Source: Desulfatitalea alkaliphila (GTDB lineage Bacteria > Desulfobacterota > Desulfobacteria > Desulfobacterales > Desulfosarcinaceae). From it: a DNA stretch of 64,000 nt. The notes beneath the pieces were generated by a model. That model ran no database searches. It was not told the DNA's origin and saw only the letters and a program-made list of their open reading frames with translations. The position numbers and the translations under genes were made by a program. The stretch spans positions 372,001 through 436,000 of the forward strand of contig NZ_JALJRB010000001.1 in NCBI RefSeq assembly GCF_022968795.1, given 5' to 3'. This document shows positions 15,587-24,521 of the stretch, one piece after another (within the stretch, counting starts at the first letter, position 1; every line of letters begins with the position of its first letter).

Positions 15587-17128
15587 TCATGGTCGGTCGA
15601 AAGTCCCGTCACCGAGCGTCCCTTGCCGCCGCTGCCACTCATAGAGCGCCACGGCGGCGGAGGTGGCGGCGTTGAGGGACTCCACGACCGGGCTTAGGGG
15701 AATCCGCACCGCCTTCGAGCGCCAGACAGCGGGCAGCCCTTGTCCTTCCAGGCCGGCCAGCAGGCCGAAGGCCGGCGGGAAAGCGGCAGCGGCGATATCC
15801 GTTCCTTCCGCGGAGAGGGCCACCAACGGCAGATCGGGCGGCAAATCGGCCAGGAACGGTCCCTGACGCAGCGGGAGCCGCAGGGCAGCCCCGGCCGAGG
15901 CGCGCAGGGCTTTGGGATGAAAGGGATGGGCGCTTTCGCCTAGCAGGATGACTTGGCGCACACCAAAGGCGGCGGCCGAGCGGATGACGGCGCCGATGTT
16001 CTCCGGGTCCTGAAAGGGCACCAGCAGGCTGCACCCCAGTGGAAAGCCTTCCGCCGGGGACCAGGGCGTGATGGCCGGCGCTTCCAGGCACAGCAAGGGC
16101 GCACGGGTGCCGAAGATATCCAGGGTTTGGTACAGGGGTTCGGCCAGTTGCAACCACTCCATATGGGACGGTGCACCTTCCGGCGGCGGATCCTGGGTGT
16201 CGCGGGTGATCCACGCCCGGCACCGTTGGGGCAGCGCCGCCATGGCCTCGTGAACGGGTCGGGCGCCGGCCACCAAGACCATGGCCCCCTTTTTGATGCC
16301 CCGCCCGGTGAGCATCTTTTTCAAGGCCTTGAACCGGCTGTTTTGATCGCTGGTCAAGGCCGTCACCCGATGCCGCCCTGCGGCCTGCGCTGCCACGGCA
16401 TGGCGCGGCGCGTCCAGACGCTCGAAAACCACCAGGCGCCGTTCGTTAGAGGTTCCGCCGATCCGGTAGGCCGTATCGGCCACCAGGGCGAAACGGCCGT
16501 CGAAACGTTGCTGCGCCACTGCGATTTCAGGATCGCAGCCCGGCCCTTTCATCAAAATCACCCGCCCGCCCTGCGCCAGGCAGCCCTGCACCCGCGCCAG
16601 GGTATCGGCGATCACCTCCACGGCCCGGGTGATCACCCCGGCCACGGGCTGTTCAAAGGCAGGGGTGATATTGCGGTCCACCACCGTGGTTGCATCGAGG
16701 CCCAACTGCGCCACCGCCTCCAGCAAAAAGGCGGCCCGTTTGGCCCGCCCCTCGGCCAACACCATTTGCACTTGCGGGTGCATGATCTTCAACGGGATCC
16801 CCGGCATGCCGGGACCACTTCCCAGATCCATCAAGGGGGACGGCAGGTCTGTCATACGGCCCGGCAGCACGGAATCCACATAGAGTTTGAGCACCATTTG
16901 GTTGAAGTTGTGAATGCGGGTGAGATTCAACGCGGTGTTGTGATGGCGCAGCAAGCCGTGATAGAGCCAGAACTGTTCGATCTGGCGTTCGGTCAGGATC
17001 AGACCGCAATCCTGAAACAACGCCGCCAGCGCCGCCGGGCCGGGTTGATCCTCGCGCGGTCGTTGCGCCGTGCGTCGGGTGTGCTCGGTTTTCTTGCGGG
17101 AGGACGATGCCCCATGACCTTTTTTCAT
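15587..17128 (-). CDS. Fused 16S rRNA methyltransferase RsmG and SpoU/TrmH-family RNA methyltransferase
   Basis: A single 513-residue open frame holds two methyltransferases. Residues about 30-240 match RsmG (GidB), which methylates N7 of G527 in 16S rRNA: MDLGSGPGMPGIPLKI is the SAM site, EGRAKRAAFL and ITRAVEVIA follow. Residues about 255-505 match a SpoU/TrmH-type ribose methyltransferase: substrate domain (LTSDQNSRFKALKKML), motif 1 DPENIGAVIRSAAAFG (374-389), motif 2 GLLAGLEGQGLP and motif 3 IPLSPVVESLNAATSAAVAL with a knotted fold. No internal stop or frameshift is visible. The start overlaps the divergent rluA-like start by 15 nt. Confidence 0.85.
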   Translation of the reverse strand: MKKGHGASSSRKKTEHTRRTAQRPREDQPGPAALAALFQDCGLILTERQIEQFWLYHGLLRHHNTALNLTRIHNFNQMVLKLYVDSVLPGRMTDLPSPLMDLGSGPGMPGIPLKIMHPQVQMVLAEGRAKRAAFLLEAVAQLGLDATTVVDRNITPAFEQPVAGVITRAVEVIADTLARVQGCLAQGGRVILMKGPGCDPEIAVAQQRFDGRFALVADTAYRIGGTSNERRLVVFERLDAPRHAVAAQAAGRHRVTALTSDQNSRFKALKKMLTGRGIKKGAMVLVAGARPVHEAMAALPQRCRAWITRDTQDPPPEGAPSHMEWLQLAEPLYQTLDIFGTRAPLLCLEAPAITPWSPAEGFPLGCSLLVPFQDPENIGAVIRSAAAFGVRQVILLGESAHPFHPKALRASAGAALRLPLRQGPFLADLPPDLPLVALSAEGTDIAAAAFPPAFGLLAGLEGQGLPAVWRSKAVRIPLSPVVESLNAATSAAVALYEWQRRQGTLGDGTFDRP

Positions 17129-17896
17129 CCGCGATGGCCCGTTTTTTATGAGGATAATCACCTGCTGGTGCTTTATAAACCAGCGGGTTTGATAATGCAA
17201 CGCGGGCCGGCGCACAAACCCAACCTGGTGGATCTGGCCAAGGCCTGGCTCAAACAGCGCTATGCCAAACCCGGGCGGGTCTTCGTGGGCATGGTGCACC
17301 GGCTGGACGGGCCGGTGGCGGGGGTGTTGGTGTTGGCCCGCACCTCCAAGGCGGCGGGACGACTGAGCGCCCAGTTTCGCGACGGCACCATCGAAAAAAC
17401 CTATCTGGCCGTGGTGCAAGGCCGACCACCGGCCACCGCCGACCGCCTGGTACACCACTTGGTGCGCCAGGGTCGCTACAGCCGCCCGGCCCAGGCCGGT
17501 AACGCCGGCGCCCAAGCCGCCGCCCTCCACTACCGCCTGTTGGAACGCCAACCCCAGCGCAGCCTGCTGTCCGTCACCCTCGAAACCGGCCGCCGCCACC
17601 AGATCCGCTGCCAGTTGGCGGCCTTGGGATGCCCCATCTGGGGCGACAAGGCCTACGGCGCCGATCAACACCTGCCCCACGGCAGCATCGCCCTGCTCTC
17701 CCACCGCCTGGCCTTCGATCACCCCACCCGCCCAGCCCACTTGCAGTTCGAATGTCCACCGCCCGAAGGTTGGCCGTGGTCCCCGACGACGGACCCGGCG
17801 GCGCCGCTTTGGTCCATCGAGGGTTTCTATGCGCAACAATTGTCTTTGCCGCGGGTGGCGGAAACACAATGGATATCCAAGGGCGGGAACCAATGA
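17114..17896 (+). CDS. RluA-family pseudouridine synthase
   Basis: A 260-residue RNA pseudouridine synthase. FYEDNHLLVLYKPAGLIMQ opens the catalytic domain, and VHRLDGPVAGVLVLARTSKAA holds the catalytic Asp (residue 65). Near the end, TLETGRRHQIRCQLAALGCPIWGDKAYG is typical of the RluA/RluC/RluD group. No S4 domain is present, as in RluA and TruC. GGGAGGA lies 9 nt before the ATG, inside the opposite-strand rsmG-trmH frame. The target base in rRNA or tRNA cannot be told from sequence. Confidence 0.88.
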   Translation: MTFFHPRWPVFYEDNHLLVLYKPAGLIMQRGPAHKPNLVDLAKAWLKQRYAKPGRVFVGMVHRLDGPVAGVLVLARTSKAAGRLSAQFRDGTIEKTYLAVVQGRPPATADRLVHHLVRQGRYSRPAQAGNAGAQAAALHYRLLERQPQRSLLSVTLETGRRHQIRCQLAALGCPIWGDKAYGADQHLPHGSIALLSHRLAFDHPTRPAHLQFECPPPEGWPWSPTTDPAAPLWSIEGFYAQQLSLPRVAETQWISKGGNQ

Positions 17897-17969
17897 ATGC
17901 CGGTGAAACCGCGCTGCCAATCGCGAGGCAGTGCGCCGTCATGTCAGGGGAAAAAGTGAATGGGGTTAT

Positions 17970-19469
17970 CTACAGGTCGGCTTCCGGTAACGGCAGCAGC
18001 ACCGCAAAGGTACTGCCTTTATCGGGAATGCTTTCCACCGTGATGCGACCGCCCAGGGCATCCACAAGGCCCTTGACGATGGGCAAGCCCAGACCGGTGC
18101 CGGTGATGTAGCGCGTCTTTTCGGTCTTGACGCGGTAAAAGCGCTCGAAAATCTTGCCCAGGTGACGCGCTTCGATGCCGAAACCTTCGTCCCGCACGGC
18201 GATTTGCACTTGGGTGTCGACCCTTTGAACCGTGACCTCGATGGTGGTGCCGGCCGGCGAATAGTTGACGGCATTGGTGATCAGATTGCCGAAGATGCTC
18301 TCCAAGGCCAATGGATCGGCCTGGATGGCGGGCAGTAGGGACGATGCGCGGCGCAAGGCGATGGTCTGCTGCTTGGCGGCCGCCTTGGTATTGAGAAAGA
18401 CGATGATGTTTTCCAGCAGCTCTTCCACTTGCACCGCCGTCGGCGTGCGGCACACCACGCCCGATTCGATGCGCGACAAATCCAGCAAATCGCCGATGAG
18501 GGCGATCAACCCCTGGGTCTTCTCCTTGGCCCGCGACAACAGATGCGCATCCGAGGGGGACAACTGCCCCACCAGATCACTGAGCAACATGGCCAACTGC
18601 TCGTGGATGGTGGACAGCGGTGAACGCAGTTCGTGGGACACCTTGGCGACAAACTCGCCGCGCAACCGGTCCAGCACCTTCATGGCCGTGATATCCACCA
18701 AGGTCACCACGGCCCCCAGGCATTGGCCCTGCTCCCCCACCACGGGACGGCCGCGGGCCAGCAAAAAGGTCTCGCCACCCGTGCACAGCTCGTAAGCAGT
18801 GCCCTCTTCGCCGTCCGTGGCGCAACCGCCGGACAGCGCCGCGATGCGGCTGCGCAAACCGTCGTCCCGGACATAGCGCGCCAGTTCCCGGCCGGGGGGC
18901 GTGTCCGCCGGTAGCTCCATGAAGCTGGCAAAGGTGGGGTTGAACAGAACAACGCCCCCCTGGTTGTCGGTAACCAGCACACCGATGGGCAGGGTGTCGA
19001 GGATGGCCCGCAACCGGCTCTGCTCCAGGGAGAGGTCGGCCAGGGTGCGCAGCTTTTCCTGCTGCAGATGCCGCGCCTCGGCTTCCAGGGCCATCTTCTC
19101 CCGCGCCCGGTTGATGGCCAGGCGCAGCTGGGCGGGGTCGAAGGGCTTGGGCAGCAGGTCGTAGGCGCCGCTGCGCATGGCTTCGGCGGCCGTTTGAACG
19201 GTGCTGAACCCGGTGATGATGATCACCACGATGTGGGGATAGCGCTCGCGAATGCGATGCAGAATCGCCATGCCGTGCATGTCGGGCAACTGCAGATCGA
19301 GCAGGACGATGGCCACGGGTTCACGGTCCAACACCGCCAGGGCCGCCTGGCCGTCGGCGGCCGTGCGGACGCAATAGCCCATGGGATCGAGCACCCGCCG
19401 CAAGCTCTCCCGGATGCGCGGCTCGTCATCCACCACCAGGACACACACCCGCTCAGGATCCTTGGCCAT
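17970..19469 (-). CDS. Receiver-PAS-histidine kinase hybrid sensor
   Basis: A 499-residue cytosolic signalling protein. An N-terminal receiver domain (about 8-120) has the phospho-acceptor Asp58 in LLDLQLPDMHG and Lys108 in LPKPF. A helical linker and PAS domain (about 150-262, ILDTLPIGVLVTD) follow, then the HisKA dimerisation helix with His279 in KVSHELRSP and a HATPase domain with Asn399, DEGFGI and TGTGLGLPIVKG. No membrane segments. AAGGAG lies 6 nt before the ATG at 19469, which is inside the end of the HNH gene (17-nt overlap). A receiver-first kinase usually takes phosphate from another kinase; no output regulator is adjacent. Confidence 0.92.
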   Translation of the reverse strand: MAKDPERVCVLVVDDEPRIRESLRRVLDPMGYCVRTAADGQAALAVLDREPVAIVLLDLQLPDMHGMAILHRIRERYPHIVVIIITGFSTVQTAAEAMRSGAYDLLPKPFDPAQLRLAINRAREKMALEAEARHLQQEKLRTLADLSLEQSRLRAILDTLPIGVLVTDNQGGVVLFNPTFASFMELPADTPPGRELARYVRDDGLRSRIAALSGGCATDGEEGTAYELCTGGETFLLARGRPVVGEQGQCLGAVVTLVDITAMKVLDRLRGEFVAKVSHELRSPLSTIHEQLAMLLSDLVGQLSPSDAHLLSRAKEKTQGLIALIGDLLDLSRIESGVVCRTPTAVQVEELLENIIVFLNTKAAAKQQTIALRRASSLLPAIQADPLALESIFGNLITNAVNYSPAGTTIEVTVQRVDTQVQIAVRDEGFGIEARHLGKIFERFYRVKTEKTRYITGTGLGLPIVKGLVDALGGRITVESIPDKGSTFAVLLPLPEADL

Positions 19470-19797
19470 CCAGCGCTCCTTCATCGCCACCGCGCATTGC
19501 CCGCACAAAGGCCTCCCACTCCATGGGCAGCATCTGCTTCTTTTTGGTGTTGCACGATTTGCAGGAAGGCACCACATTGCCCTTGGTGCTCTTGCCGCCC
19601 CGGGCGATGGGCACCACATGATCCATGGTCAAGGCCTTGGCCGGCGTGGCGCTGCCGCACCAGTGGCAAACCCCTTTGGCGCACTGCCGTTTCCACCACT
19701 GGGAGGTGCGCAACTCCCGCGCCTTGCGCTTCTCGGCCGCAAGGTCCGTTGCCTCCAAATCATAGGCAAAAGGCGCGAAAGAGCGATTTTTGGCCAT
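19453..19797 (-). CDS. HNH endonuclease-domain protein
   Basis: A 114-residue protein with a complete HNH nuclease motif: CHWCG (zinc pair), MDHVVPIARGG (His of the catalytic pair), GNVVPSCKSCNTKK (second zinc pair and Asn). The N-terminal ~40 residues are basic and helical. The ATG at 19797 is used, with an ATG 18 nt upstream as an alternative. Its end overlaps the hybrid kinase start by 17 nt. Stand-alone HNH proteins occur in phages, restriction and repair systems; no such partner is adjacent, so its role is open. Confidence 0.82.
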   Translation of the reverse strand: MAKNRSFAPFAYDLEATDLAAEKRKARELRTSQWWKRQCAKGVCHWCGSATPAKALTMDHVVPIARGGKSTKGNVVPSCKSCNTKKKQMLPMEWEAFVRAMRGGDEGALDGQGS

Positions 19798-19871
19798 ATT
19801 CCCCGTCCATTTCATCAACATGCCCAGCAAGCCCCGGAGTGTAACCGAATAGCCAAAAAAATCAAGGAGAA

Positions 19872-20726
19872 CTAATTCATCGTGCCGGATAACCGACGCC
19901 GCAACCCCATTTCCGCCAACCAATGGTCCACGGCTTCCGCCAGCATTTGGTAATAGGCCTCCGAGCCGCCGAGGCCGGTGCGGCCGAAAAAGTAGTTGAT
20001 CTCCAGCATCAGGGGCGCCACGCGGCCGGCGGCCAGGTTGTGTTCGGCAAAAATGAGATCGCAACCGGCCAACTGCAAGCCGGTGCGCCGGCAAAAATCC
20101 CGCACCACGGCAACACCGGCGGCTTGCAAGTGGGGATCGGCGGCGCCATCGATACGGGCGCCTTGGGCCAGGCTGGTGCCGAAGCGGTCCGGCTGGGGCT
20201 GGATGCGCCAATAGGCGACCAACCGGTGGCCGATGACGGTCACGCGGAGGCACCGTTGCCGGTGTGGCAGATAGGGTTGCAGGAGAAACCCCCGCTGACC
20301 GGTGCCTTCGCAGGCGCGCAGGTGCGCAAGCACCTTTGCCAATCCTTGCTGATCGTCGATTTTGAACACCGTTCGCCCTTCGCCGCCCCAATCCAACTTG
20401 ATCACCGCCGGCAAAGGGATCGCATCCCCGTCTTGCCGGAACGCCGCAACGCTGCCGTAGAGACGGGTGGGGGGATGGGGGATACCCAATTGGCGAAACA
20501 GCGCGATCTGACCGCGTTTGCCGGGATGGTCGAAGCGCACGTCGAGGTTCGGAAACAGGTGGGGGCCGTTTTCACGGGCCAAACGATAAAGCTCCGGGCC
20601 GCACCCCTGGGGCAGAATCACGGCCGCGGCCCGGCGGATGGCCGCCGCATCGGCGGCATCGGGCAGGCGGCCGGCACACAAGCGGTTTTCATCGGCAGTG
20701 ATGATGGGATGGAAGGAGAGGATCAT
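19872..20726 (-). CDS. ATP-grasp family protein
   Basis: A 284-residue ATP-grasp-fold protein. The central PAVIKLDWGGEGRTVFKI and FLLQPYLPHRQRCLRVTVIG match the nucleotide-binding strands of RimK/glutathione-synthetase-like ligases, and LMLEINYFFGRTGLGG holds the Mg-binding Glu and Asn near residue 250. Such enzymes join an acyl-phosphate to an amine or thiol. It sits between era and the HNH gene with 22-bp and 74-bp spacing, on the same strand. Substrate is unknown. Confidence 0.78.
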   Translation of the reverse strand: MILSFHPIITADENRLCAGRLPDAADAAAIRRAAAVILPQGCGPELYRLARENGPHLFPNLDVRFDHPGKRGQIALFRQLGIPHPPTRLYGSVAAFRQDGDAIPLPAVIKLDWGGEGRTVFKIDDQQGLAKVLAHLRACEGTGQRGFLLQPYLPHRQRCLRVTVIGHRLVAYWRIQPQPDRFGTSLAQGARIDGAADPHLQAAGVAVVRDFCRRTGLQLAGCDLIFAEHNLAAGRVAPLMLEINYFFGRTGLGGSEAYYQMLAEAVDHWLAEMGLRRRLSGTMN

Positions 20727-20748
20727 GGGCCTTGCATCGACCCTTCGC

Positions 20749-21663
20749 TCAGTAGCCGAAACGGGCCATGGCCTTACTGTCCCGCGACCAGTTTTTCTGT
20801 ACCCGCACGAACAGTTTCAAAAAGACCCGGCAACCCAACATGCGCTCGATTTCGCGGCGGGCGGCCTCGCCGATCTGTTTGAGCTTGGCGCCGCCCTTGC
20901 CGATGACGATCCCCTTTTGGGAGTTGCGCTCCACATGGATGGTGGCATGGATCTTGACCAGGCGCCCGCCCTTCTCCTCCTTGAAAGCGTCGATGGTCAC
21001 GGCCACGGCGTAGGGCACCTCCTCGCCGGTCAGGCGGAACACCTTTTCACGAATCATCTCGCCGGCAATGAACCGCTCGGGCAGATCCGTGAGGCTACCG
21101 GGCGGAAAGAGGGGCGGCCCTTGGGGCAACACCTGGATCATGGCGTCGACGAGACCATCCAGCTGGGTCCCCTTAACCGCCGATACGGGCACCACGGCGG
21201 TAAAATTGTGCGCCCGGGACCAACGCTCGATCAATGCCAGCAACTGTGGTTTGTGAATCAGGTCGATCTTGTTCAACGCCAACACCGCCGGCGTCGCGCG
21301 GGCCGCCAGTTTTTCGATGAGATAGTTTTCCGCATCACTATCGGGCGCGGCCGCATCCATCATCACCAACACCAAATCGGCATCCGCCAGGGTGGACAAG
21401 GCCACATCCACAATGCGCACATTGAGGGGTTTGCCGGCCCGATGCACGCCGGGGGTATCCAGAAAAATCAGTTGGGCCCCGGGTCGATCCATCACTCCCA
21501 GGATGCGGTTGCGGGTGGTCTGGGGCTTCTTGCTGGTAATGGAGATCTTCTGGCCCAGCAGGCGGTTGAGCAAGGTGGATTTGCCCGCATTGGGGGCGCC
21601 CACGATGGCCACCAGGCCGGATTTGAAATCGCGATGGGGTTCCAGGACATTGTCAGGTGTCAT
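20749..21663 (-). CDS. era: GTPase Era
   Basis: A 304-residue Era, an essential GTPase that binds 16S rRNA and guides 30S maturation. The GTPase motifs are VGAPNAGKST (G1), LDTPGVH (G3) and LALNKIDL (G4). The C-terminal KH domain carries HVERNSQKGIVIGKGG. Length matches the family (about 300). It overlaps the end of engB by 11 nt, so the two GTPase genes are translationally coupled. Confidence 0.97.
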   Translation of the reverse strand: MTPDNVLEPHRDFKSGLVAIVGAPNAGKSTLLNRLLGQKISITSKKPQTTRNRILGVMDRPGAQLIFLDTPGVHRAGKPLNVRIVDVALSTLADADLVLVMMDAAAPDSDAENYLIEKLAARATPAVLALNKIDLIHKPQLLALIERWSRAHNFTAVVPVSAVKGTQLDGLVDAMIQVLPQGPPLFPPGSLTDLPERFIAGEMIREKVFRLTGEEVPYAVAVTIDAFKEEKGGRLVKIHATIHVERNSQKGIVIGKGGAKLKQIGEAARREIERMLGCRVFLKLFVRVQKNWSRDSKAMARFGY

Positions 21664-22249
21664 CGGTATGCGCGAGTATCCCTTCCAGCCGCTGCCAGAG
21701 GGCCTCCTTGCCCAGTCTTGATTTGGCCGAAAAGAGGATCAGGGCCTCCTCCGCCATATCGAGGGCCTGGGCGGCGGCCCGGCGCTGCTTGATCAATTCG
21801 GTCTTGGACAGTTTGTCCGCCTTGGTCAGCACCGGCACCACCGCCACCCGGTGTTGGCGCAGCCAGTCGATCAGATTCAGCTCTTCCACCTCCGGCCGGC
21901 GCCGCGCATCCACCAACACCACGGCCCCCTTGAGGCTGGTGCGCCGGGCGACATAGGTCTCCACCATGGGCCCCCACTGCTTGCGCACCGCCGCCGGCAC
22001 CTTGGCATAGCCGTATCCGGGCAGGTCCACCAACATGAGATCGCCGTTGATCAGGAAAAAATTGATCAGCTGGGTACGGCCGGGCGTGGAAGAGGTCTTG
22101 ACCAGCCGTTTGCGCCGTACCAGGGTGTTGATCAAGGACGATTTGCCCACGTTGGAACGACCGGCAAAGGCGATCTCCGGATGGTCGGGGGGCGGATAGT
22201 GCGCCGGTTGGACGGCGCTGGTGATGAATTCGGCCGATTTGATGATCAT
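21653..22249 (-). CDS. engB: GTPase EngB (YihA/YsxC)
   Basis: A 198-residue GTPase involved in 50S subunit assembly. It has FAGRSNVGKSSLIN (G1), the TPGRTQLINFF switch, VDLPGYGYAKVP (G3) and LTKADKL (G4), as in YihA/YsxC. Length matches the family. It precedes era in a minus-strand pair and is divergent from the HAD hydrolase gene, 99 bp away. Confidence 0.96.
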   Translation of the reverse strand: MIIKSAEFITSAVQPAHYPPPDHPEIAFAGRSNVGKSSLINTLVRRKRLVKTSSTPGRTQLINFFLINGDLMLVDLPGYGYAKVPAAVRKQWGPMVETYVARRTSLKGAVVLVDARRRPEVEELNLIDWLRQHRVAVVPVLTKADKLSKTELIKQRRAAAQALDMAEEALILFSAKSRLGKEALWQRLEGILAHTDDT

Positions 22250-22348
22250 GCCTGCTGCTTACCAAATCGGGCGGACGATTGAAACCGATTTTGTGCGATG
22301 GTAAGCTTGAACAAACACACCGCATACGGGAAAGGACGATCGCAAAAA

Positions 22349-23089
22349 ATGCTGCAAGCTATATTGCTGGACCTGGACAACACCCTGGTGCTGTTCGACG
22401 AAACAGGCTTCTATCTGCGCTACATGGAACGCATCACGCCCTGTTTTGCCGACCTGATGCCCGCGGAAGCGTTTCGCGACCGGTTGTTGCGAGGCATCCG
22501 CGGCCTGGCGCGCAACGACGGCTCGCGACCCAACAGCGACCACTTCATGGAACGCTTCTGCGAAGGGCTGGACGGCGCCCGCGAAGCAGTCTGGGAGCGG
22601 TTCATGACTTTCTATGCCAGCGAGTACGACCGCATACCGGTGACAGTGAAGCGGCCCGCCGGCCTGGCGGAGCTGCTCGACCGGCTGGAAGGGTGGGGCC
22701 TGCGCCTGGTGGTGGCCACCAACCCGCTGTTTCCCGAGCTGGCCCAGACCAAGCGCCTGGCATGGGCCGACCTGGCGCCGGAACGGTTCGAGCTGCTCAC
22801 CCACCTGGAAAACATGTCCTATGTCAAACCACGGGCCGATTACTACCGGCAAATTTGCAAGAAACTGGACCTGACGCCGGAACAGTGCCTGATGGTGGGC
22901 AACGATGCGGTCAACGACATGGTGGCCGGCACCGTCGGCATGACCACCTACTTGACCACCGAGGCGGGGGTCATCGATTACGGCGCCGTCACCGAGGGGC
23001 GCCGGGTCAGCCGCGGCACCAGCCACCCGGCCGACTTCAGCGGGCCTTTGTCAGGCGTGGCGGAAGTGGTGGCCCGGTTGCGCGGGTAA
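22349..23089 (+). CDS. HAD-superfamily hydrolase
   Basis: A 246-residue haloacid-dehalogenase-type phosphatase. The nucleophile motif LLDLDNTLV (Asp8, Asp10) opens the protein, VVATNPLF is motif II, and MVGNDAVNDMVAG is the C-terminal acidic motif IV. A helical cap domain lies between motifs I and II. GAAAGGA lies 11 nt before the ATG at 22349. Substrate is unknown; the size suits small phosphomonoesters. Divergent from engB. Confidence 0.85.
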   Translation: MLQAILLDLDNTLVLFDETGFYLRYMERITPCFADLMPAEAFRDRLLRGIRGLARNDGSRPNSDHFMERFCEGLDGAREAVWERFMTFYASEYDRIPVTVKRPAGLAELLDRLEGWGLRLVVATNPLFPELAQTKRLAWADLAPERFELLTHLENMSYVKPRADYYRQICKKLDLTPEQCLMVGNDAVNDMVAGTVGMTTYLTTEAGVIDYGAVTEGRRVSRGTSHPADFSGPLSGVAEVVARLRG

Positions 23090-23162
23090 TTCCGCCCGGC
23101 CTATGCGACCCGCTTACCCGGATCAAGCAGCGGCCCGGCGGCATCCCAAACCGTGATGCCGA

Positions 23163-23528
23163 TCAGCGGCCGGGCACGATGATGCGGGATTCATCCTTTT
23201 TTTGTTGGGATTGCTCCTGGCGCATCTGCTGCAATTGGGCCACCATTTCGTTGAGCGCCTTTTGCATGGCGCCGGGAAATTCCGTGAAGGCGTCGGCCAG
23301 GGTGGTGGCCTGCAAGCGTGCCTGCAGCGGCAAGGGGCCTTCCGGCGTCATGAGCTGGGAGCTGGCCAGGAAGATGGGCGTGCGACTGCTGTCATCGCTG
23401 CCGTCGGGCAGAACAGGCACCAGGCGGCGAATGGAGGCGACCTTCAGGTCGGTGATGGCTTCTTCGCGGTACAGATGTTTCTGATCCACGGTGAAATCGA
23501 TTTCCCGGGGGTCTTTGAATTGTGACAT
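23163..23528 (-). CDS. Conserved hypothetical cytosolic protein
   Basis: A 121-residue soluble protein with no signal peptide or membrane segment. The first half looks like a beta-sheet of charged residues (IDFTVDQKHLYREEAITDLKVASIRRLVPVL), followed by a proline-rich turn and a long Gln-rich helix (LNEMVAQLQQMRQEQSQQ). I do not recognise a family. It is convergent with the HAD gene (74 bp) and lies downstream of nfo on the same strand (123 bp). Confidence 0.65.
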   Translation of the reverse strand: MSQFKDPREIDFTVDQKHLYREEAITDLKVASIRRLVPVLPDGSDDSSRTPIFLASSQLMTPEGPLPLQARLQATTLADAFTEFPGAMQKALNEMVAQLQQMRQEQSQQKKDESRIIVPGR

Positions 23529-23651
23529 GGCTTTACTCCAAGAGGGTTGTCGCTCGGTGAGCGGTTATGGCGGTTGGGGTTTGCCCTTCGGCGGACCGTC
23601 AGGGCACCCGGCAATGGTATCGGGCCAACTAATCCCATGGCGGAACGGTTG

Positions 23652-24521
23652 TCAATCTTTTAAGGGGCGGGGCGAAGACGCTTCGGCCATGCCCCGCAGC
23701 AGGGCGATCTCCTCTGCCCAGCGCGTTTCGTCCGGGGTTTCCAGGATCAGGGGGATGTCGTCCAAGCGCGGATCCTGCATGATCCAGCGAAAGGGATCGA
23801 GTCCCAGGGTGCCTTCGCCCAGACTGGCATGGCGGTCCACGCGGCTGCCCGTATCCTTTTTGGAATCGTTCAAATGCATGCCTTTTAAATAGCGCAATCC
23901 CACGATGCGATCGAAATGCGCCATGGTCTCCTTGAAACCCGTCTCGGTTTTGATCTCATAGCCCGAAGCGTAGGCATGGCAGGTGTCCAGGCAGACGGCG
24001 ACCCGGCCCTTGTCTTCCACCTGGTCGATGATCTCGGCCAGGTGCTCGAAGCGGTACCCCACATTGGTGCCCTGACCGGCGGTGTTCTCGATCACCGCCG
24101 TCACCGAACGGGTCCGGTCCAGGACGATGTTGATCGACTCGGCGATCAGGGCCATGCTGCGGCTCTCGGAAATCTTGCCCAGGTGGCTGCCGGGATGAAA
24201 ATTGAGCAGCTGCAACCCCAGCTGTTCGCAACGCCGGAACTCATCCAGAAAGGCGGTTCTGGACTTCTCCAATCCTTCCTTTTCCGGGTGGCCCAGGTTG
24301 ATCAGATAGCTGTCGTGGGGCAGGATATGGCGCGGATCGTATCCCGCCTCCCGGCAATTTTGGCCAAAGGCGGCGATGCTCTGTTCGCTCAGCGGCTTGG
24401 CATGCCACTGCCGCTGGTTTTTGGTGAACATGGCGAAGGCCGTGGCGCCGATGGCCTTGGCGTTGAGGGGGGCGTTTTCCACCCCCCCACCGATGCTGAC
24501 GTGGGCGCCGATATATTTCAT
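23652..24521 (-). CDS. nfo: Deoxyribonuclease IV (endonuclease IV)
   Basis: A 289-residue AP endonuclease of the Nfo/xylose-isomerase fold, which cuts DNA 5' of abasic sites during base-excision repair. Typical blocks are [14 protein letters not shown] at the N-terminus, [35 protein letters not shown] and [16 protein letters not shown], which carry the three-zinc-site His, Asp and Glu ligands. Length fits (about 285). Its ATG overlaps the MFS stop codon by 4 nt (ATGA), so the two are translationally coupled. Confidence 0.95.
   Translation of the reverse strand: MKYIGAHVSIGGGVENAPLNAKAIGATAFAMFTKNQRQWHAKPLSEQSIAAFGQNCREAGYDPRHILPHDSYLINLGHPEKEGLEKSRTAFLDEFRRCEQLGLQLLNFHPGSHLGKISESRSMALIAESINIVLDRTRSVTAVIENTAGQGTNVGYRFEHLAEIIDQVEDKGRVAVCLDTCHAYASGYEIKTETGFKETMAHFDRIVGLRYLKGMHLNDSKKDTGSRVDRHASLGEGTLGLDPFRWIMQDPRLDDIPLILETPDETRWAEEIALLRGMAEASSPRPLKD

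Noticed and set aside
17129-17920. Long N-terminal extension of the RsmG-TrmH frame
   Set aside because: It is antisense to the RluA-type gene, and the peptide has no recognisable domain; the start at 17128 leaves a normal RsmG N-terminus.
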